Made by a program: the position numbers and the translations under genes. Under the pieces are notes generated by a model. The model saw nothing but the letters and a program-made list of their open reading frames with translations. It was not told the origin of the DNA and ran no database searches. Shown here piece by piece: positions 36,406-46,339 of a stretch of 64,000 nt of DNA. Positions within the stretch are counted from its first letter, which is position 1, and each line of letters begins with the position of its first letter. This stretch comes from Roseiarcus sp963755075 (GTDB lineage: Bacteria > Pseudomonadota > Alphaproteobacteria > Rhizobiales > Beijerinckiaceae): NCBI GenBank assembly GCA_963755075.1, contig CAVWKL010000099.1, positions 1 to 64,000 of the forward strand, read 5' to 3'.

Positions 36406-37649
36406 GCGCCGATTTCGGCCCCGGCTCGGCTCGGCAGGCGCGGCAAGTTCGGCGCGCCGGTCCAGCGCCGTATGCGCTCGAGCCTCTCCGCGGCGGCGAA
36501 ACCATAGAGGCAGCCGATCATCAGGAACAGATGCCGCCAATGGCTGGTGTCGATCTGCACCCCTTGCAGGATTTGCGGAAACAGCGCCGACCACAAGGCG
36601 ATGATCTGCGGCTGAAGCGGCGAGCGTCGAAACGACAGCGCCCAGCCCAAATAGAGCGTGACGCCGACGAAGGCGAGAAACGCCAGGCCGCCGAGCCAGC
36701 CGAAGGAGGCGAACGCGCTGAGGAAAACCTCGTGGGGGTCTTGCGGAAAAATGTGGCTGAAGCGCAGCGGGCCAAATCCGAAAGGCCGTTCGAGAAGCAT
36801 CGGTATGGAACGGATCTGATTGCCGAAACGGCCTTCCTCGCCGGCGTCGTAGTCCTGAACCAGCGACGCGCGCGAAAGAGCCATATCCCTGACGTTGGGA
36901 ATGGCGAGGATGACAGCCAAGAGGCACGCCACCAGGAGCGCGCCGAGAAGCGCGATCATGACGGTTCGACCTCGCAGCCTGGCGGAGGAGGCCGTCAAGA
37001 AGGTCAATCCCAACAGCATGACCAGCGAGGCGACGCCGTCCACCACCGCGCCGCGCGAGAAGCTGAGGAACAAGCCGAGCAACAGCACGATCAGCTTCGC
37101 CGTCGTGGCGACGGAACGGCCGCGGCGCAACAGAGCGTCTTGGCACAGCCAAACGATCGGCGGCACGAGAAACGGGCCGAACACGTTGGGATCCTTGAAC
37201 GGGCCCATGGCGCGCGAATTGTCGTAGAGGGTGAAATAGGGGCCGAGGCCGGCGACGTCGAAATAGCCGAGTATGCCCAGCACGGCGGCGAGGACCGCGG
37301 CGAACACGTAACCCGAACGAATGACGGCCATTCTCTCCGTCGGCGCCTCGGCGACCACGGCGGCGAAGAAGATGGCGGTCAACGAGATATAGACGGTGAT
37401 GCCGATGAAGGTGACGCTTTCGGCTTCCCCGACAAACGGCGTCAGGGCAAGCAGGCCTCCCGCATTCCAGACCGCCAGGGTGACGATGAGCGGCGTCATC
37501 GCTTTGTCGAAGCGCAGGCCGCCGCCGACGAAGGCGAGGAGCGCGACGCCGAACATGAACTCATAGGGCGAGGGCTCGATCGCCGCAAAGGCGCTCACGG
37601 CGAGGAAGGCCCACAGCGCCCATTGCCGCAACGCCTCCGTGCCGACCAT
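36402..37649 (-). CDS. O-antigen ligase/polymerase family membrane protein
   Basis: 415 residues with about 10-12 hydrophobic helices. The Wzy_C/O-antigen ligase region shows DNSRAMGPFKDPNVFGPFLVPPIVWL, LLLGLFLSFSRGAVVDGVASL and a periplasmic loop ending IFPQDPHEVFLSAFASFGWLGG, including the conserved PHxxxL-type motif. It would polymerise or ligate polysaccharide repeat units at the periplasmic face. It stands at the edge of the exopolysaccharide locus, divergent from the flippase, so polymerase (Wzy-like) is the better guess than WaaL. Confidence 0.87.
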   Translation of the reverse strand: MVGTEALRQWALWAFLAVSAFAAIEPSPYEFMFGVALLAFVGGGLRFDKAMTPLIVTLAVWNAGGLLALTPFVGEAESVTFIGITVYISLTAIFFAAVVAEAPTERMAVIRSGYVFAAVLAAVLGILGYFDVAGLGPYFTLYDNSRAMGPFKDPNVFGPFLVPPIVWLCQDALLRRGRSVATTAKLIVLLLGLFLSFSRGAVVDGVASLVMLLGLTFLTASSARLRGRTVMIALLGALLVACLLAVILAIPNVRDMALSRASLVQDYDAGEEGRFGNQIRSIPMLLERPFGFGPLRFSHIFPQDPHEVFLSAFASFGWLGGLAFLAFVGVTLYLGWALSFRRSPLQPQIIALWSALFPQILQGVQIDTSHWRHLFLMIGCLYGFAAAERLERIRRWTGAPNLPRLPSRAGAEIGA

Positions 37650-37846
37650 CTCGGTGAACTCCTCGCTGAGCGGCGCGGTGTATCCGCCCTGGGTCGAACG
37701 TTCCGCTGCTAGAGCTAAGTCCGTTAGGGTTAACGGGGCGTAAGCGGGCGGGCCGCGCCGGCCGGATTCCGGGCGCGGGCGTAAGTCGCCCTTAACGGCC
37801 GAGGGGTAAAAAAGCGTGTCAGGTTTCGCACCGAGCGCCTTCCCGG

Positions 37847-39292
37847 ATGGTCTTCGCTGTCGTCTTCTTCCTTAACGCCGCCGCCAACTTCGCGTTCGGA
37901 ATCGTGCTCAGCGCCTTGCTGGGTCCGGCCGAATTCGGACGTTACGCGACGGTCGCGCTCGCCTCGATCACGCTGGCCGGCGCCGCGTTCGATTGGCTGC
38001 GCTATTCCTCGCTGCGCTTTTCCGGCGACGACGAAGCGCGCGCGCGCGTCGCGGCGAGCCTCGAGGCGGCTTATCTTGGCGTGATGACGCTGCTTTTCCT
38101 CGCGGTCGGGGCGGCGGCGCTGACCGGTCTGACATTTGGCTTCACGCCGGCGCTGCTGGCGTTGACGCCGCTGCTCGCCGTCGCGCTCAACCGCGTCGAT
38201 TTCGCCGGCGCGCAATTTCGCGCCCGCGAGCGCGAGCGCGCCTTTGCCGCGCTCTACGGCTTGCGTCAGCTATTGTGTTTCACCTTCGTCGTCGTCGTCG
38301 CCTATTTCAGCCGCGACGCCGCGCTGACCGTCGCCGCGCTCGCCGTCTCGAGCCTCGTCGCCGCGGTCGCGCTCGGCCCGGCGCTGCGTACGCCGGGGGC
38401 GCGCCTGAGCCAGGCGAGCCGCGCAAACGTCTGGCAATTCTTCGTCTACGCCAAGCCGATCGTCGCCTCGCTGGTCATCTATCAGCTGATCGCGCTGATC
38501 AATCGGCAGGTCGCGCTGGATCATCTCGGCGCGGTGGAGACCGGCAAGCTGTCGCTCGCCTCCGATCTCGGCCAGCGCCTATTCCAGGCGATCAACTCGC
38601 TGCCGGAATTGCTGCTGTTCCAATATGCGTTGCTGCGCGAGCGCGCCGAGGGAAGAGCGGCGGCGGAGCGCCAGATCGGCGTCAATATCGTATGCGTGTT
38701 CGCCATGCTCGCGCCGCTCGCCGCCGGCTATGTCGCGATGGCGCCGACGTTCGAGGCGCTGCTGGTGCCCTCGGCGTATCGAGGCGACTATGCGCGTCTC
38801 AGCCTCGAACTGGCCCCCGGCTTTTTCGCCTATTGCGCGCTGTCCTCGGGGTTGAACCCGGTCTTTCAGCTCACCCGGCGCACCTGGCCGGTGACGATCG
38901 CCGCGCTGAGTGCGTTGGCGACCGATTTCGCGCTGCTGCAATTCGGCGATGCCGGGCGCAGCACCGACGCGCTGGCGCGCGCCTATTCGATCAGTCTCGG
39001 CGTCGGATTCCTCATCGGCGCGACGCTCGCGTTCCGCAATGCGGACGTGCGGCCGAAATTGCGCGACGTGGCGATCATCGCCGCGGCGACGCTGGTCATG
39101 GCCTCCGTCATTCGGCCGCTCAACGGCGTCGGATCGCACGCGCTGGCCGCCGCGCTTGCGCTTGGCCTCGGCGGCGGCCTCTACGGCGGGGCGTTGCTGC
39201 TGTTCGACGTCGCCGGCCTGCGTGGATTCGCGCTGGAGCGCCTGCGCGCGCCGCGCCAAGGCTGGGGCGCTCTGCCCCGCCCGCATTCCTGA
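37847..39292 (+). CDS. Wzx-like polysaccharide flippase (MOP superfamily)
   Basis: 481 residues, 12-14 helices, of the polysaccharide biosynthesis/MATE-like superfamily. AVVFFLNAAANFAFGIVLSALLGPAEFGRYATVALA at the N-terminus is the classical first-helix pattern. It should flip the lipid-linked repeat unit to the periplasm. ATG 37847 is used here. A GTG 31 bases upstream reads SGFAPSAFP out of phase by one base, so the native protein may begin there if a base is wrong near 37845. Divergent from the polymerase. Confidence 0.85.
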   Translation: MVFAVVFFLNAAANFAFGIVLSALLGPAEFGRYATVALASITLAGAAFDWLRYSSLRFSGDDEARARVAASLEAAYLGVMTLLFLAVGAAALTGLTFGFTPALLALTPLLAVALNRVDFAGAQFRARERERAFAALYGLRQLLCFTFVVVVAYFSRDAALTVAALAVSSLVAAVALGPALRTPGARLSQASRANVWQFFVYAKPIVASLVIYQLIALINRQVALDHLGAVETGKLSLASDLGQRLFQAINSLPELLLFQYALLRERAEGRAAAERQIGVNIVCVFAMLAPLAAGYVAMAPTFEALLVPSAYRGDYARLSLELAPGFFAYCALSSGLNPVFQLTRRTWPVTIAALSALATDFALLQFGDAGRSTDALARAYSISLGVGFLIGATLAFRNADVRPKLRDVAIIAAATLVMASVIRPLNGVGSHALAAALALGLGGGLYGGALLLFDVAGLRGFALERLRAPRQGWGALPRPHS

Positions 39293-39327
39293 GGGCAACC
39301 CCTTGCCCGCGCCGCGCGGCCTCGCCG

Positions 39328-40857
39328 TCAGAAGGCGTTCTTGCCCTTGAGCAGCGCGAGCGGCGTGATGGCGAGGATGTAGAGGTCGAGCAGGATCGAC
39401 CAGTTCTCGATGTAGTAGAGATCGTGCTCGACGCGCTGCTGGATCTTCTCCTGCGTGTCGGTCTCGCCGCGCCAGCCGTTGATCTGCGCCCAGCCGGTGA
39501 TGCCCGGCTTGACGCGATGGCGGGCAAAATAGCCGTCGACGACCTCGTCGTACTGCCGGTCCGCCGCCTTGGCGTGAATGGCGTGCGGGCGCGGGCCGAC
39601 CAGCGACAGATCGCCCTTCAGAACGACGTTGAACAATTGCGGCAATTCGTCGAGCGAGGTCTTGCGGATGAAGCGGCCGACACGGGTGACGCGCGGATCG
39701 TCGCGCGTCACCAGCTTGGCGGCGGTCGGATCGAGCTTGTCGACATACATCGAACGGAATTTGAAGACCTCGACCAGCTCGTTGTTGAAGCCGTAGCGCT
39801 TCTGCTTGAACAACACCGGTCCGCGGGAATCGAGTTTGATCGCCAGCGCGGTCACGGCCAGCGCCGGCGAGAGCGCGATCAAGGCGAGCGTTCCGACGAT
39901 CTTGTCGAACGCCAGCTTGATCACGACGTCCCAGTCGGCGATCGGCTTGTCGAAGAGATCGAGCACCGGCACCTTGCCGACATAGGAATAGGAGCGCGGT
40001 CGGAAGCGCAGGCGGTTGGCGTGCGCGGCGAGGCGGATGTCGATCGGCAACACCCAGAGCTTGCGCAGCATCTGCAGAATGCGCTGCTCGGCGGTGATCG
40101 GCAGCGCGAAGATCACCAGGTCGACGCGCGTCGCGCGCGCAAACTCCACGAGATCGTCGACATTGCCGAGCTTGGGGTAGCCTTCGACTGTGTCGGGCGC
40201 GCGGTCCTCGGCCCGGTCGTCGAAGACGCCGAGCATGCGCACCTCGGCCTCGTCGCTCTTGGCGAGATCGCGCAGCAATTCGCGGCCGAATTCCCCGCCG
40301 CCGACGACGACGGCGCGCCGCTCCAACCGTCCCGAGCGCGCGAGTTTGGCGATGCCGCGCGACAGCAGCGCGCGCTCGAGGGCGAGCGCGGCAAAGCCCA
40401 GCGCGAACCAGCCGGCCATCCACACCCGCGACACGGCGCCGTCGAGCTTGAGAAAGAACAGCGCGGCGAAGACGGCGAGAAACACCAGCGCCCATCCGGC
40501 GGCGACGCGGGCCATCTGGCGGACGGGATGACGAAACGCCGGCACGGTGTAACATTGCAGCGACTGAAACGTGACGATCGACAGCGCGGCGACGGCGACG
40601 ATGGCGGGGAAGTAGCCCGGCTGCTGCCCGACGTTGCGAACGACATAGGCGAAATAGACCGCCAGCCCGGTCAGCACGATCAGCGCGCTTTCGATCGCCC
40701 GCACGACGCCGGCGACGACGACGCGCGAGTAGGCGGCGCTCGCCGGTTCGGCCGCGAGCCGGCGCAGAACGTCGGCATTGGCGCGCGAAGCGGGCCGTTC
40801 CGGGCTGCGAGCGGGAACGGCGACCTTTTGCATGTCTCTTGCCGAAAACGCAGCCAT
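39328..40857 (-). CDS. Undecaprenyl-phosphate glucose phosphotransferase (WcaJ-like)
   Basis: 509 residues. Four N-terminal helices (about 45-150) are followed by a Rossmann-like CoA-binding domain (RRAVVVGGGEFGRELLRDLAKSDEAEVRMLGVFDD). The C-terminal bacterial sugar transferase domain has DWDVVIKLAFDKIVGTLALIALSP, GPVLFKQKRYGFNN, FKFRSM, VTRVGRFIRKTSLDELPQLFNVLKGDLSLVGPRP-type motifs and RHRVKPGITGWAQINGWRG. It starts the repeat unit by placing glucose-1-phosphate on the lipid carrier. An indel in the upstream gene makes the two look fused, but ATG 40857 follows that gene's true stop by 8 bases. Confidence 0.92.
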   Translation of the reverse strand: MAAFSARDMQKVAVPARSPERPASRANADVLRRLAAEPASAAYSRVVVAGVVRAIESALIVLTGLAVYFAYVVRNVGQQPGYFPAIVAVAALSIVTFQSLQCYTVPAFRHPVRQMARVAAGWALVFLAVFAALFFLKLDGAVSRVWMAGWFALGFAALALERALLSRGIAKLARSGRLERRAVVVGGGEFGRELLRDLAKSDEAEVRMLGVFDDRAEDRAPDTVEGYPKLGNVDDLVEFARATRVDLVIFALPITAEQRILQMLRKLWVLPIDIRLAAHANRLRFRPRSYSYVGKVPVLDLFDKPIADWDVVIKLAFDKIVGTLALIALSPALAVTALAIKLDSRGPVLFKQKRYGFNNELVEVFKFRSMYVDKLDPTAAKLVTRDDPRVTRVGRFIRKTSLDELPQLFNVVLKGDLSLVGPRPHAIHAKAADRQYDEVVDGYFARHRVKPGITGWAQINGWRGETDTQEKIQQRVEHDLYYIENWSILLDLYILAITPLALLKGKNAF

Positions 40858-40865
40858 TGTCGACC

Positions 40866-42075
40866 TCACGTGTGCGTTTGGATCGAAGCGGCCCCCGCCG
40901 CGGCGAGCGGCCGTCGGCGTCGCGCCATGGCTTCGGCGTATCCGGCCATCACCGAATTCACCATGGTCTGGATCGAGAAATTCTCGGCGACGTAGGCGGC
41001 GAGGTCGGCGGCCTCCTCCCGCCGTCGCTCCGGCGAGGCGTCGAGCGCGGCCTCGATGCGCGCCCGCAGATTGTCGGCGTCGTTGGGCGGCCCGAGACGG
41101 TTGCGGAACGGCCCGTAGAATCTCGGGAATGCCGCCGACGTCGGTGGCGAGCATCGGCACCCGCGCCCCGGCCGCTTCGAGCACCACGTAAGGCATCGAT
41201 TCGGCGCGCGAGGGCACGACGAGAATGCGCCCGAGCTTGAAGGCCTCGCGGATCGGCATGGGGCCGGGAAAGGAGACGAACGCCGAGACGCCGAGGCGCC
41301 TGGCGCGCTCGGTCAACACGGCCTCGTCGGGTCCCGAGCCGACGAGCACGGCGCGCGGCGCGACGCCGCGCGAGCGGCCGATCAGCGCAATCGCGTCGAG
41401 CAGGGTGTCGATGCCCTTGGCGGCGCGCAATTCGCCGACGTAAAGCAATTCGGCGGCGTCGGCGTTGGCCGCGATCGGCTCGAATTCCGCCGGGCTGATC
41501 CCGTTGGCGACGATGCGGCGAACGCCGTCGGCGGCGCCGACGAAGGCGTCGAAGCGGCCGGCGATGTAGGCGCTTTCGAACAGGAAGACGTCGGTCATCG
41601 GCGCCATCAGCCGCTCGGCGAGCATATAGGCGCGGTGCAACGGCTTGCCGGGCCGGTAGTTGAAGCTGCCGCCGTGGGGCGTATAGGCGCGGATGGCCCC
41701 GCCGCGCGGCCCCGCCAGTCCGCTCAAGCGGGCGTAGACGCCGCCCTTGGAGCCGTGGCCATGGACGATGTCGGGCTTGACCTTGCGCAGCCAGGCCAAG
41801 AGTCGCGCCATGGCGAAGACGTCGGAGATTCCGGGGTTGCGTTGGATCGCCGCCATGCCGACGCCGAGCTTGAGCCCGCCGGGAATGCGGGCCAACGCGG
41901 CGGCGACGCGCGGGCAGTTGCCGCCACTGTTGAAGAACATGCCGACTTCGCAACCGCGCGCGCTTTGTTCGGCCGCGAGATCGACGACATGGCGGAAAAG
42001 CCCGCCAAGCGGGGCGCGAAAAACGTGGACAATTCGAAGTTTGTCGGTTTGCGCTTCGTTCGATGCGGCCATCAT
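40866..42075 (-). CDS. Glycosyltransferase family 4 protein, frameshifted
   Basis: About 403 residues, GT-B fold. N-terminal half: RIVHVFRAPLGGLFRHVVDLAAEQ and VHGHGSKGGVYARL. C-terminal half: ELLYVGELRAAKGIDTLLDAI, VGSGPDEAVLTERARRLG, FSFPGPMP-type donor site and VVPSRAESMPYVVLEAAGARVPMLATDVGGIPEIL. A one-base indel near 41118 shifts frame; the corrected end reads GPFRNRLGPPNDADNLRARIE and stops at 40866. Left uncorrected, it reads through into the next gene and mimics a 915-residue fusion. It adds a sugar in exopolysaccharide assembly. Donor and acceptor are unknown. Confidence 0.88.
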
Positions 42076-42118
42076 TGCAACCCGCGGCGGATTAAGGCTC
42101 CTTAACTAGCGCGACATC

Positions 42119-42679
42119 CTAAAAGAACCGTTCTCGGACCTGGATCGTGTCGCCGGGCCGAACAGCGAAGGTCAGCGGCACGGAAGCCGTCACCGGCCGG
42201 CCATTGACGATGCGGGTGAGATCGACGCAGTCCTGCGCGCCGCGCGGGGTGAATCCGCCGGCGACCGCGATCGCGTTCTGCACCGTCATGCCGTTGACGA
42301 AGGGATATTGGCCGGCGATGGTCACCTCGCCGAGCACGAAGAACGGGCGAAAGGCTTCGACTTCGACCGAAACGCTAGGCTCGCGCAAGAAACCCTGGCG
42401 CAGGCGGGCCTCGATGGCGCGGGCGAGCTCCGCCGTCGTCAACCCTTGCGCGCGCACCAGGCCGATCAGCGGCAAGGATATATTGCCGGCGCCGTCGACC
42501 GAGAAGGAATTGGTCAGCGTGTCTTGGCCGAACACGATGACGCGCAGGCGATCGCCGCTCGCCAATTGATAGGGCGCGTCGATCGGCGTGCGCAGGAGCG
42601 CCGCGTTGTATTGCGGCGCCGAACAGCCGCTCAAGGCGGCCAGCGCTACAGCCAGGGCGACGGCGAGGATTCGATTCAT
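42119..42679 (-). CDS. Outer-membrane polysaccharide export lipoprotein (Wza/ExoF-like, short)
   Basis: 186 residues. Signal peptide with lipobox ALSGC at about residue 19. Poly_export domain: YQLASGDRLRVIVFGQDTLTNSFSVDGAGNISLPLIGLVRAQGLTTAELARAIEARL. A SLBB-like repeat follows: FFVLGEVTIAGQYPFVNGMTVQNAIAVAGGF. Short form lacking the C-terminal helix of Escherichia coli Wza. It should form the export channel with the Wzc/GumC-like protein encoded divergently 160 bases away. Confidence 0.92.
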   Translation of the reverse strand: MNRILAVALAVALAALSGCSAPQYNAALLRTPIDAPYQLASGDRLRVIVFGQDTLTNSFSVDGAGNISLPLIGLVRAQGLTTAELARAIEARLRQGFLREPSVSVEVEAFRPFFVLGEVTIAGQYPFVNGMTVQNAIAVAGGFTPRGAQDCVDLTRIVNGRPVTASVPLTFAVRPGDTIQVRERFF

Positions 42680-42839
42680 GGCTGATGACCGCGCATTGGG
42701 AACTGCCGTCCCTTTGTTTAGCCGGGCATGGTTAACGAATGGACAACGGGCCGCCGCGGCGCGTCCGCTTAACGCCTCAGCAACCTTAATCGCGCATAAA
42801 CAGGGCGAATTCGGCGGCGTTGACGAATTGGAGCGACGG

Positions 42840-44969
42840 ATGGGCGGCGATGGATTCGAGGACGGCGGCGCGCCGGCGGACCGCGGCCAAGCCATCGACT
42901 TGACGCGACTGTCGCGCGCGATGCTGCGTCGCAAATGGCAGGTTCTCGTCCCGACGCTGGCCGCGTGCGGTCTTGCCATCGTCTTCGTCGCAGCGGTCAG
43001 CCCGCGTTACACCGGCGTCGCCAAGGTGTTGCTGGAGAACCAGGAGAACTACTTCACCCGGCCCGACAAGGCGATCGCCGATCCGGGCGCGGTTCTCGAT
43101 CCCGAGGGGGTCCAAAGTCAGGCTGAAACCGTCGCCACCGCCGAACTCGCGCGCAAGGCGGCCGAGACGCTCGACTTGGCCGCGCGCGCCGAATTCAATC
43201 CGCCGAGCTCCGGCAATCCCTTGGCGCTGGCGTGGTCGCTTTTGAGCGGGGGCGGCCGAGCGAGCACGGTCGAAGATCGCGTCGTCGAGGCGTTTCTCGC
43301 CCGCCTCGACGTGTTTCCGGTCGCCAAATCGCGCGTGCTGCAAATCGAATTCGTCAGCGTCGATCCCGCCTTGGCGGCGCGCGGCGCGAACGCGGTGGCC
43401 GAGCTCTATCTCGCCGAGCAGGAGGACGCCAAGAAGAACGAGGCGAAAGCGGCGAGCGCCTGGCTCTCGCAGAAGATCGAGGAGTTGCGCGTCAAGGTCG
43501 CCGACGCCGACGCCAAGGTCGAGGCCTTTCGCGCCAATTCCGGTCTGCTCGCCGCCGCGAACGGCATGACGGTGCCGACCCAGCAGCTCGCGGACATCGC
43601 CACGCAACTCGCCACCGCGCGCGCCGCACAGGCCGACGCGATCGCCAAGGCGCAGGCGTTGCGCACGATGATGCGCGAAGGCCGGCTCGACGAGATTCCC
43701 GACGCCGCCAAAGACGAGTCGCTTCGCCACTATGTCGAGCAGTGCGTCGCGCTGAAGGCGCAAATCGCTCTCGAATCGCGCACCCTGCTGCCCCAACATC
43801 CGACCATGAAGGAATTGAATGGCGAACTCGCCGGGCTCGACGGCGAGATTCGCCTCGCGGCGGCCAAGGCCGTGCTCGGCCTGGAGGACGACGCGAAAGT
43901 GGCGGGGGCCCAAGTCGATAGCCTGAGCGCCGCTTTGGCCAAACAGTCCAAGACGGTGGCGACCGGCAATGCCGACGACGTGCAATTGCGCGCGCTCGAA
44001 CTCGAAGCCAAGACTTCGCGCGATCAACTCGAATCGTACTTGCAGAAATATCGCGAGGCGCTCGCGCGCGAGGCCGACAACGCCGCGCCAGCCGACGCGC
44101 GCATCATCGCCAGCGCGAGCGAACCGCGCACGCCGACCTTTCCCAAGAAGGCGCCGACCGTGCTGCTGGCCACCCTCGCCGCATTCCTCGTCTCGGCCGG
44201 CGTCGTCGCGGCGCGGGCGCTGCTCGTCGACGACGCCATCGTCGTCGCAAACGAGGCGGCCTCGCCGCGCCAAGCGCCGGCAAGCGAGCGGCGCGCCGAA
44301 ACGACGCCGACGCCCGACGGGGCGGCGGAGCAATCCCCAGCAGCGGCCGAAATCGGCGCGTCCTCGCCCTCTGTCGAATCGCGCTTTTCCAGCGCCGAGG
44401 CGCTCGCCGACCGGCTCGGCGACATCCCGCGCGACGGCGCGGCGCTGACGGCGCTGTTCGCCGGGGAGGCGACGAGCCGCGGGCTCGGGTTGGCGTTGAG
44501 CGCGGCGCGGCGCTTGTCGCAGCGTGGGCGCGCCGCTTTCGTCGACCTCGGCGTCTCGCAGGACTGGCTCGGCGACGCCCTCGATCGCGAGGCCGAGAGC
44601 GGCCGACGCCTCGCGGGGCTGGCCGAGCTTCTCGACGGACGCGCGACCTTCGAGGAGGCCTTGCACCGCGATCTGTCCTCCAGCCTCGACGTCATTCCGG
44701 CCGGCGCCGGCGAGATCGATGTCGAGGGCCTCGGCGAGGCGCTCGCCGCCCTGGCGACGAGCTACGAATTCGTCGTGTTGCACGCCTCGGACTGGCGATC
44801 GACCGAGGTCGCCGCCGCGCTCGAGGCTGTCGCGGTCTTCGTCATGGTGGCGCCCGCGCCGCGGCTCGAGGGCGCGCTGCGACGCCTGCGCGAAACCCTG
44901 GCGCAAACGCCGATCACGACGCTCGGCCTCGTCTCGGGCGACCGTTCGGCGATCGAACGCGCGGCTTAG
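42840..44969 (+). CDS. GumC/Wzc-like exopolysaccharide transport protein with degenerate kinase domain
   Basis: 709 residues. A Wzz-type chain-length domain: cytoplasmic lead (DLTRLSRAMLRRKWQVLVPTLAACGLAIVFVAAV), a periplasmic coiled-coil region (about 150-410) and a second helix (VLLATLAAFLVSAGVVAARALL). The C-terminal part aligns with BY-kinases (AAFVDLGVS, GLAELLDGRATFEEALHRDLSSSLDVIPAG), but the P-loop position reads LFAGEATSRGLGLALS with no GK(S/T). ATP binding is therefore doubtful. The C-terminus has no Tyr cluster. The start is ATG 42840 after GGAG. Pairs with the Wza-like lipoprotein. Confidence 0.87.
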   Translation: MGGDGFEDGGAPADRGQAIDLTRLSRAMLRRKWQVLVPTLAACGLAIVFVAAVSPRYTGVAKVLLENQENYFTRPDKAIADPGAVLDPEGVQSQAETVATAELARKAAETLDLAARAEFNPPSSGNPLALAWSLLSGGGRASTVEDRVVEAFLARLDVFPVAKSRVLQIEFVSVDPALAARGANAVAELYLAEQEDAKKNEAKAASAWLSQKIEELRVKVADADAKVEAFRANSGLLAAANGMTVPTQQLADIATQLATARAAQADAIAKAQALRTMMREGRLDEIPDAAKDESLRHYVEQCVALKAQIALESRTLLPQHPTMKELNGELAGLDGEIRLAAAKAVLGLEDDAKVAGAQVDSLSAALAKQSKTVATGNADDVQLRALELEAKTSRDQLESYLQKYREALAREADNAAPADARIIASASEPRTPTFPKKAPTVLLATLAAFLVSAGVVAARALLVDDAIVVANEAASPRQAPASERRAETTPTPDGAAEQSPAAAEIGASSPSVESRFSSAEALADRLGDIPRDGAALTALFAGEATSRGLGLALSAARRLSQRGRAAFVDLGVSQDWLGDALDREAESGRRLAGLAELLDGRATFEEALHRDLSSSLDVIPAGAGEIDVEGLGEALAALATSYEFVVLHASDWRSTEVAAALEAVAVFVMVAPAPRLEGALRRLRETLAQTPITTLGLVSGDRSAIERAA

Positions 44970-46183
44970 ACGAACGCCGCGCGCAGGCGTTTGAACTGGG
45001 ACATGAGCCGCGGCGAGCGCTTGATGCGGCGCTTGGCGCGCTGAGCAAGCTTGAACGCGAGCGCCGCCAAGCGGCCGATGGTCGTGAAGGCGAAGGCGCT
45101 GTCGAACAATTCCTCGGCGGCCTCGCAGACCTCGTCCTTGTAGCGCGCCTCGCCGACGCCGAGATCGAAGGTCGAAAAGCCGCGCGCGATCGCCTCGCCG
45201 ACGATCGCCTGGACCATCAGTTCGCCAGGACTGGAGCGCGCGATTTCGGGATCGGCGTCGTAGGAAATGAAGAGCCCGCTCATCCGGTCGCCCGCGCTCA
45301 AGGCGCCGAACGTGGCGACAATGCGATCGGCTGCGAAGAGCGCGTGCAGCTCGAGGCGGGGTTTTCCCTCGGCGAGGCCGCAGAGCGCGAGGTCGCGCAG
45401 GAACGCGCGCGCCTCGGCGCTCTCGTAGGCGTCGGGGATTCCCAGCGCGCGCATGCGCGCGCGTCGTTGCGCGTCGAAGGCGGCAAGGACACGTTCGACG
45501 TCGTCCGCCTCGACGGCGCGGCAATGGGCCAGCGCGCCCATCGCCTCGAGGCGCTTGGCCTTTTTGCGCAGCTTCTTTTGCGCCTCCTTGGAGGCATGAG
45601 CGTCGCGCCAGACGGCGAAATCGCGCGGCAAGGCGCTTTTGTAGGCAAAGCTCGGGCTCGGCTGGCGCGGCGCGCCGGCCAGGGGATTGAGCATTCCCTG
45701 CCAGTCGCGCGGCTGGTTGACGAAGAGAAAGGCGTCGATGCGGGGCCGGGCGAGCCGGGCGGCGGCGGCAAGCAGCGCGGCGATCTCTTCGCGCGGCCAG
45801 GCGACGCCCGGTCTGAACAGGCCAAGGTTGAAATTGGCGTCCTTGCCGCCGAGGAAGACGGCGAGCCGCAGCGGCCCCTGGGAATAGGCCCCAAGCGGCA
45901 GCAGCGCGACGACCGCGCCCGCCTCGTCGCGCGCCACGACGATCATCGGCGCGATGCGCCGGGCCGCGCCGACGGTCTTAAGCCACAGACGGGCGAAGTC
46001 GAAGTCCTGGTAGGGGGTCGTCGATGCAACCGCTGCGATTTCGGCCCAGGCGCCGCGCGCCGCCTCGATGGCGTCGTAGACTTCGACGATGACGAAGCTG
46101 CGCGCCGGGTTCGCGCCGGCGCGAGGCGGAGGCGCGGCGCGTGGCGGCGGGAGGGAGCGGGCGAGCGCGGTCGCTGGAGACAA
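44966..46183 (-). CDS. GNAT-like acetyltransferase of the CelD/BcsL type
   Basis: 405 residues. A family found in cellulose and exopolysaccharide loci: YQDFDFARLWLKTVG, MIVVARDEAGAVVALLPLG, the charged helix SKEAQKKLRKKAKRLEAMG, and FDLGVGEARYKDEVCEA near the C-terminus. It probably acylates the polysaccharide or a precursor. The start is TTG 46183 with a perfect GGAGG seven bases upstream. The stop overlaps the convergent GumC-like gene by 4 bases. The N-terminal 35 residues are Pro/Ala-rich and poorly conserved. Confidence 0.82.
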   Translation of the reverse strand: MSPATALARSLPPPRAAPPPRAGANPARSFVIVEVYDAIEAARGAWAEIAAVASTTPYQDFDFARLWLKTVGAARRIAPMIVVARDEAGAVVALLPLGAYSQGPLRLAVFLGGKDANFNLGLFRPGVAWPREEIAALLAAAARLARPRIDAFLFVNQPRDWQGMLNPLAGAPRQPSPSFAYKSALPRDFAVWRDAHASKEAQKKLRKKAKRLEAMGALAHCRAVEADDVERVLAAFDAQRRARMRALGIPDAYESAEARAFLRDLALCGLAEGKPRLELHALFAADRIVATFGALSAGDRMSGLFISYDADPEIARSSPGELMVQAIVGEAIARGFSTFDLGVGEARYKDEVCEAAEELFDSAFAFTTIGRLAALAFKLAQRAKRRIKRSPRLMSQFKRLRAAFV

Positions 46184-46339
46184 GGGCGGGCCTCCGGGGG
46201 AGGAGAGCCGCCAGTCTAGCGGCCAAGCCGTCAACGCATTGTTTACGGCGGCTCGCCTCGGCGCGAAAAAGGCGCGAGCCTTCTCGTCGGTAAACCCTCG
46301 GCAAGATCCTGCGCGTAAATCTACGCGGGGGTGCGCGCC

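Noticed and set aside
39328..42075. 915-residue fusion of a glycosyltransferase and an undecaprenyl-phosphate glucose phosphotransferase
   Set aside because: A one-base indel near 41118 skips the true stop of the first gene at 40866. The corrected frames give two normal-length proteins with separate starts.
42085..42110. CtrA-type site (TTAA..TTAAC) upstream of the glycosyltransferase
   Set aside because: The spacer is 6 bases, not the 7 of the consensus, and no other support is present.
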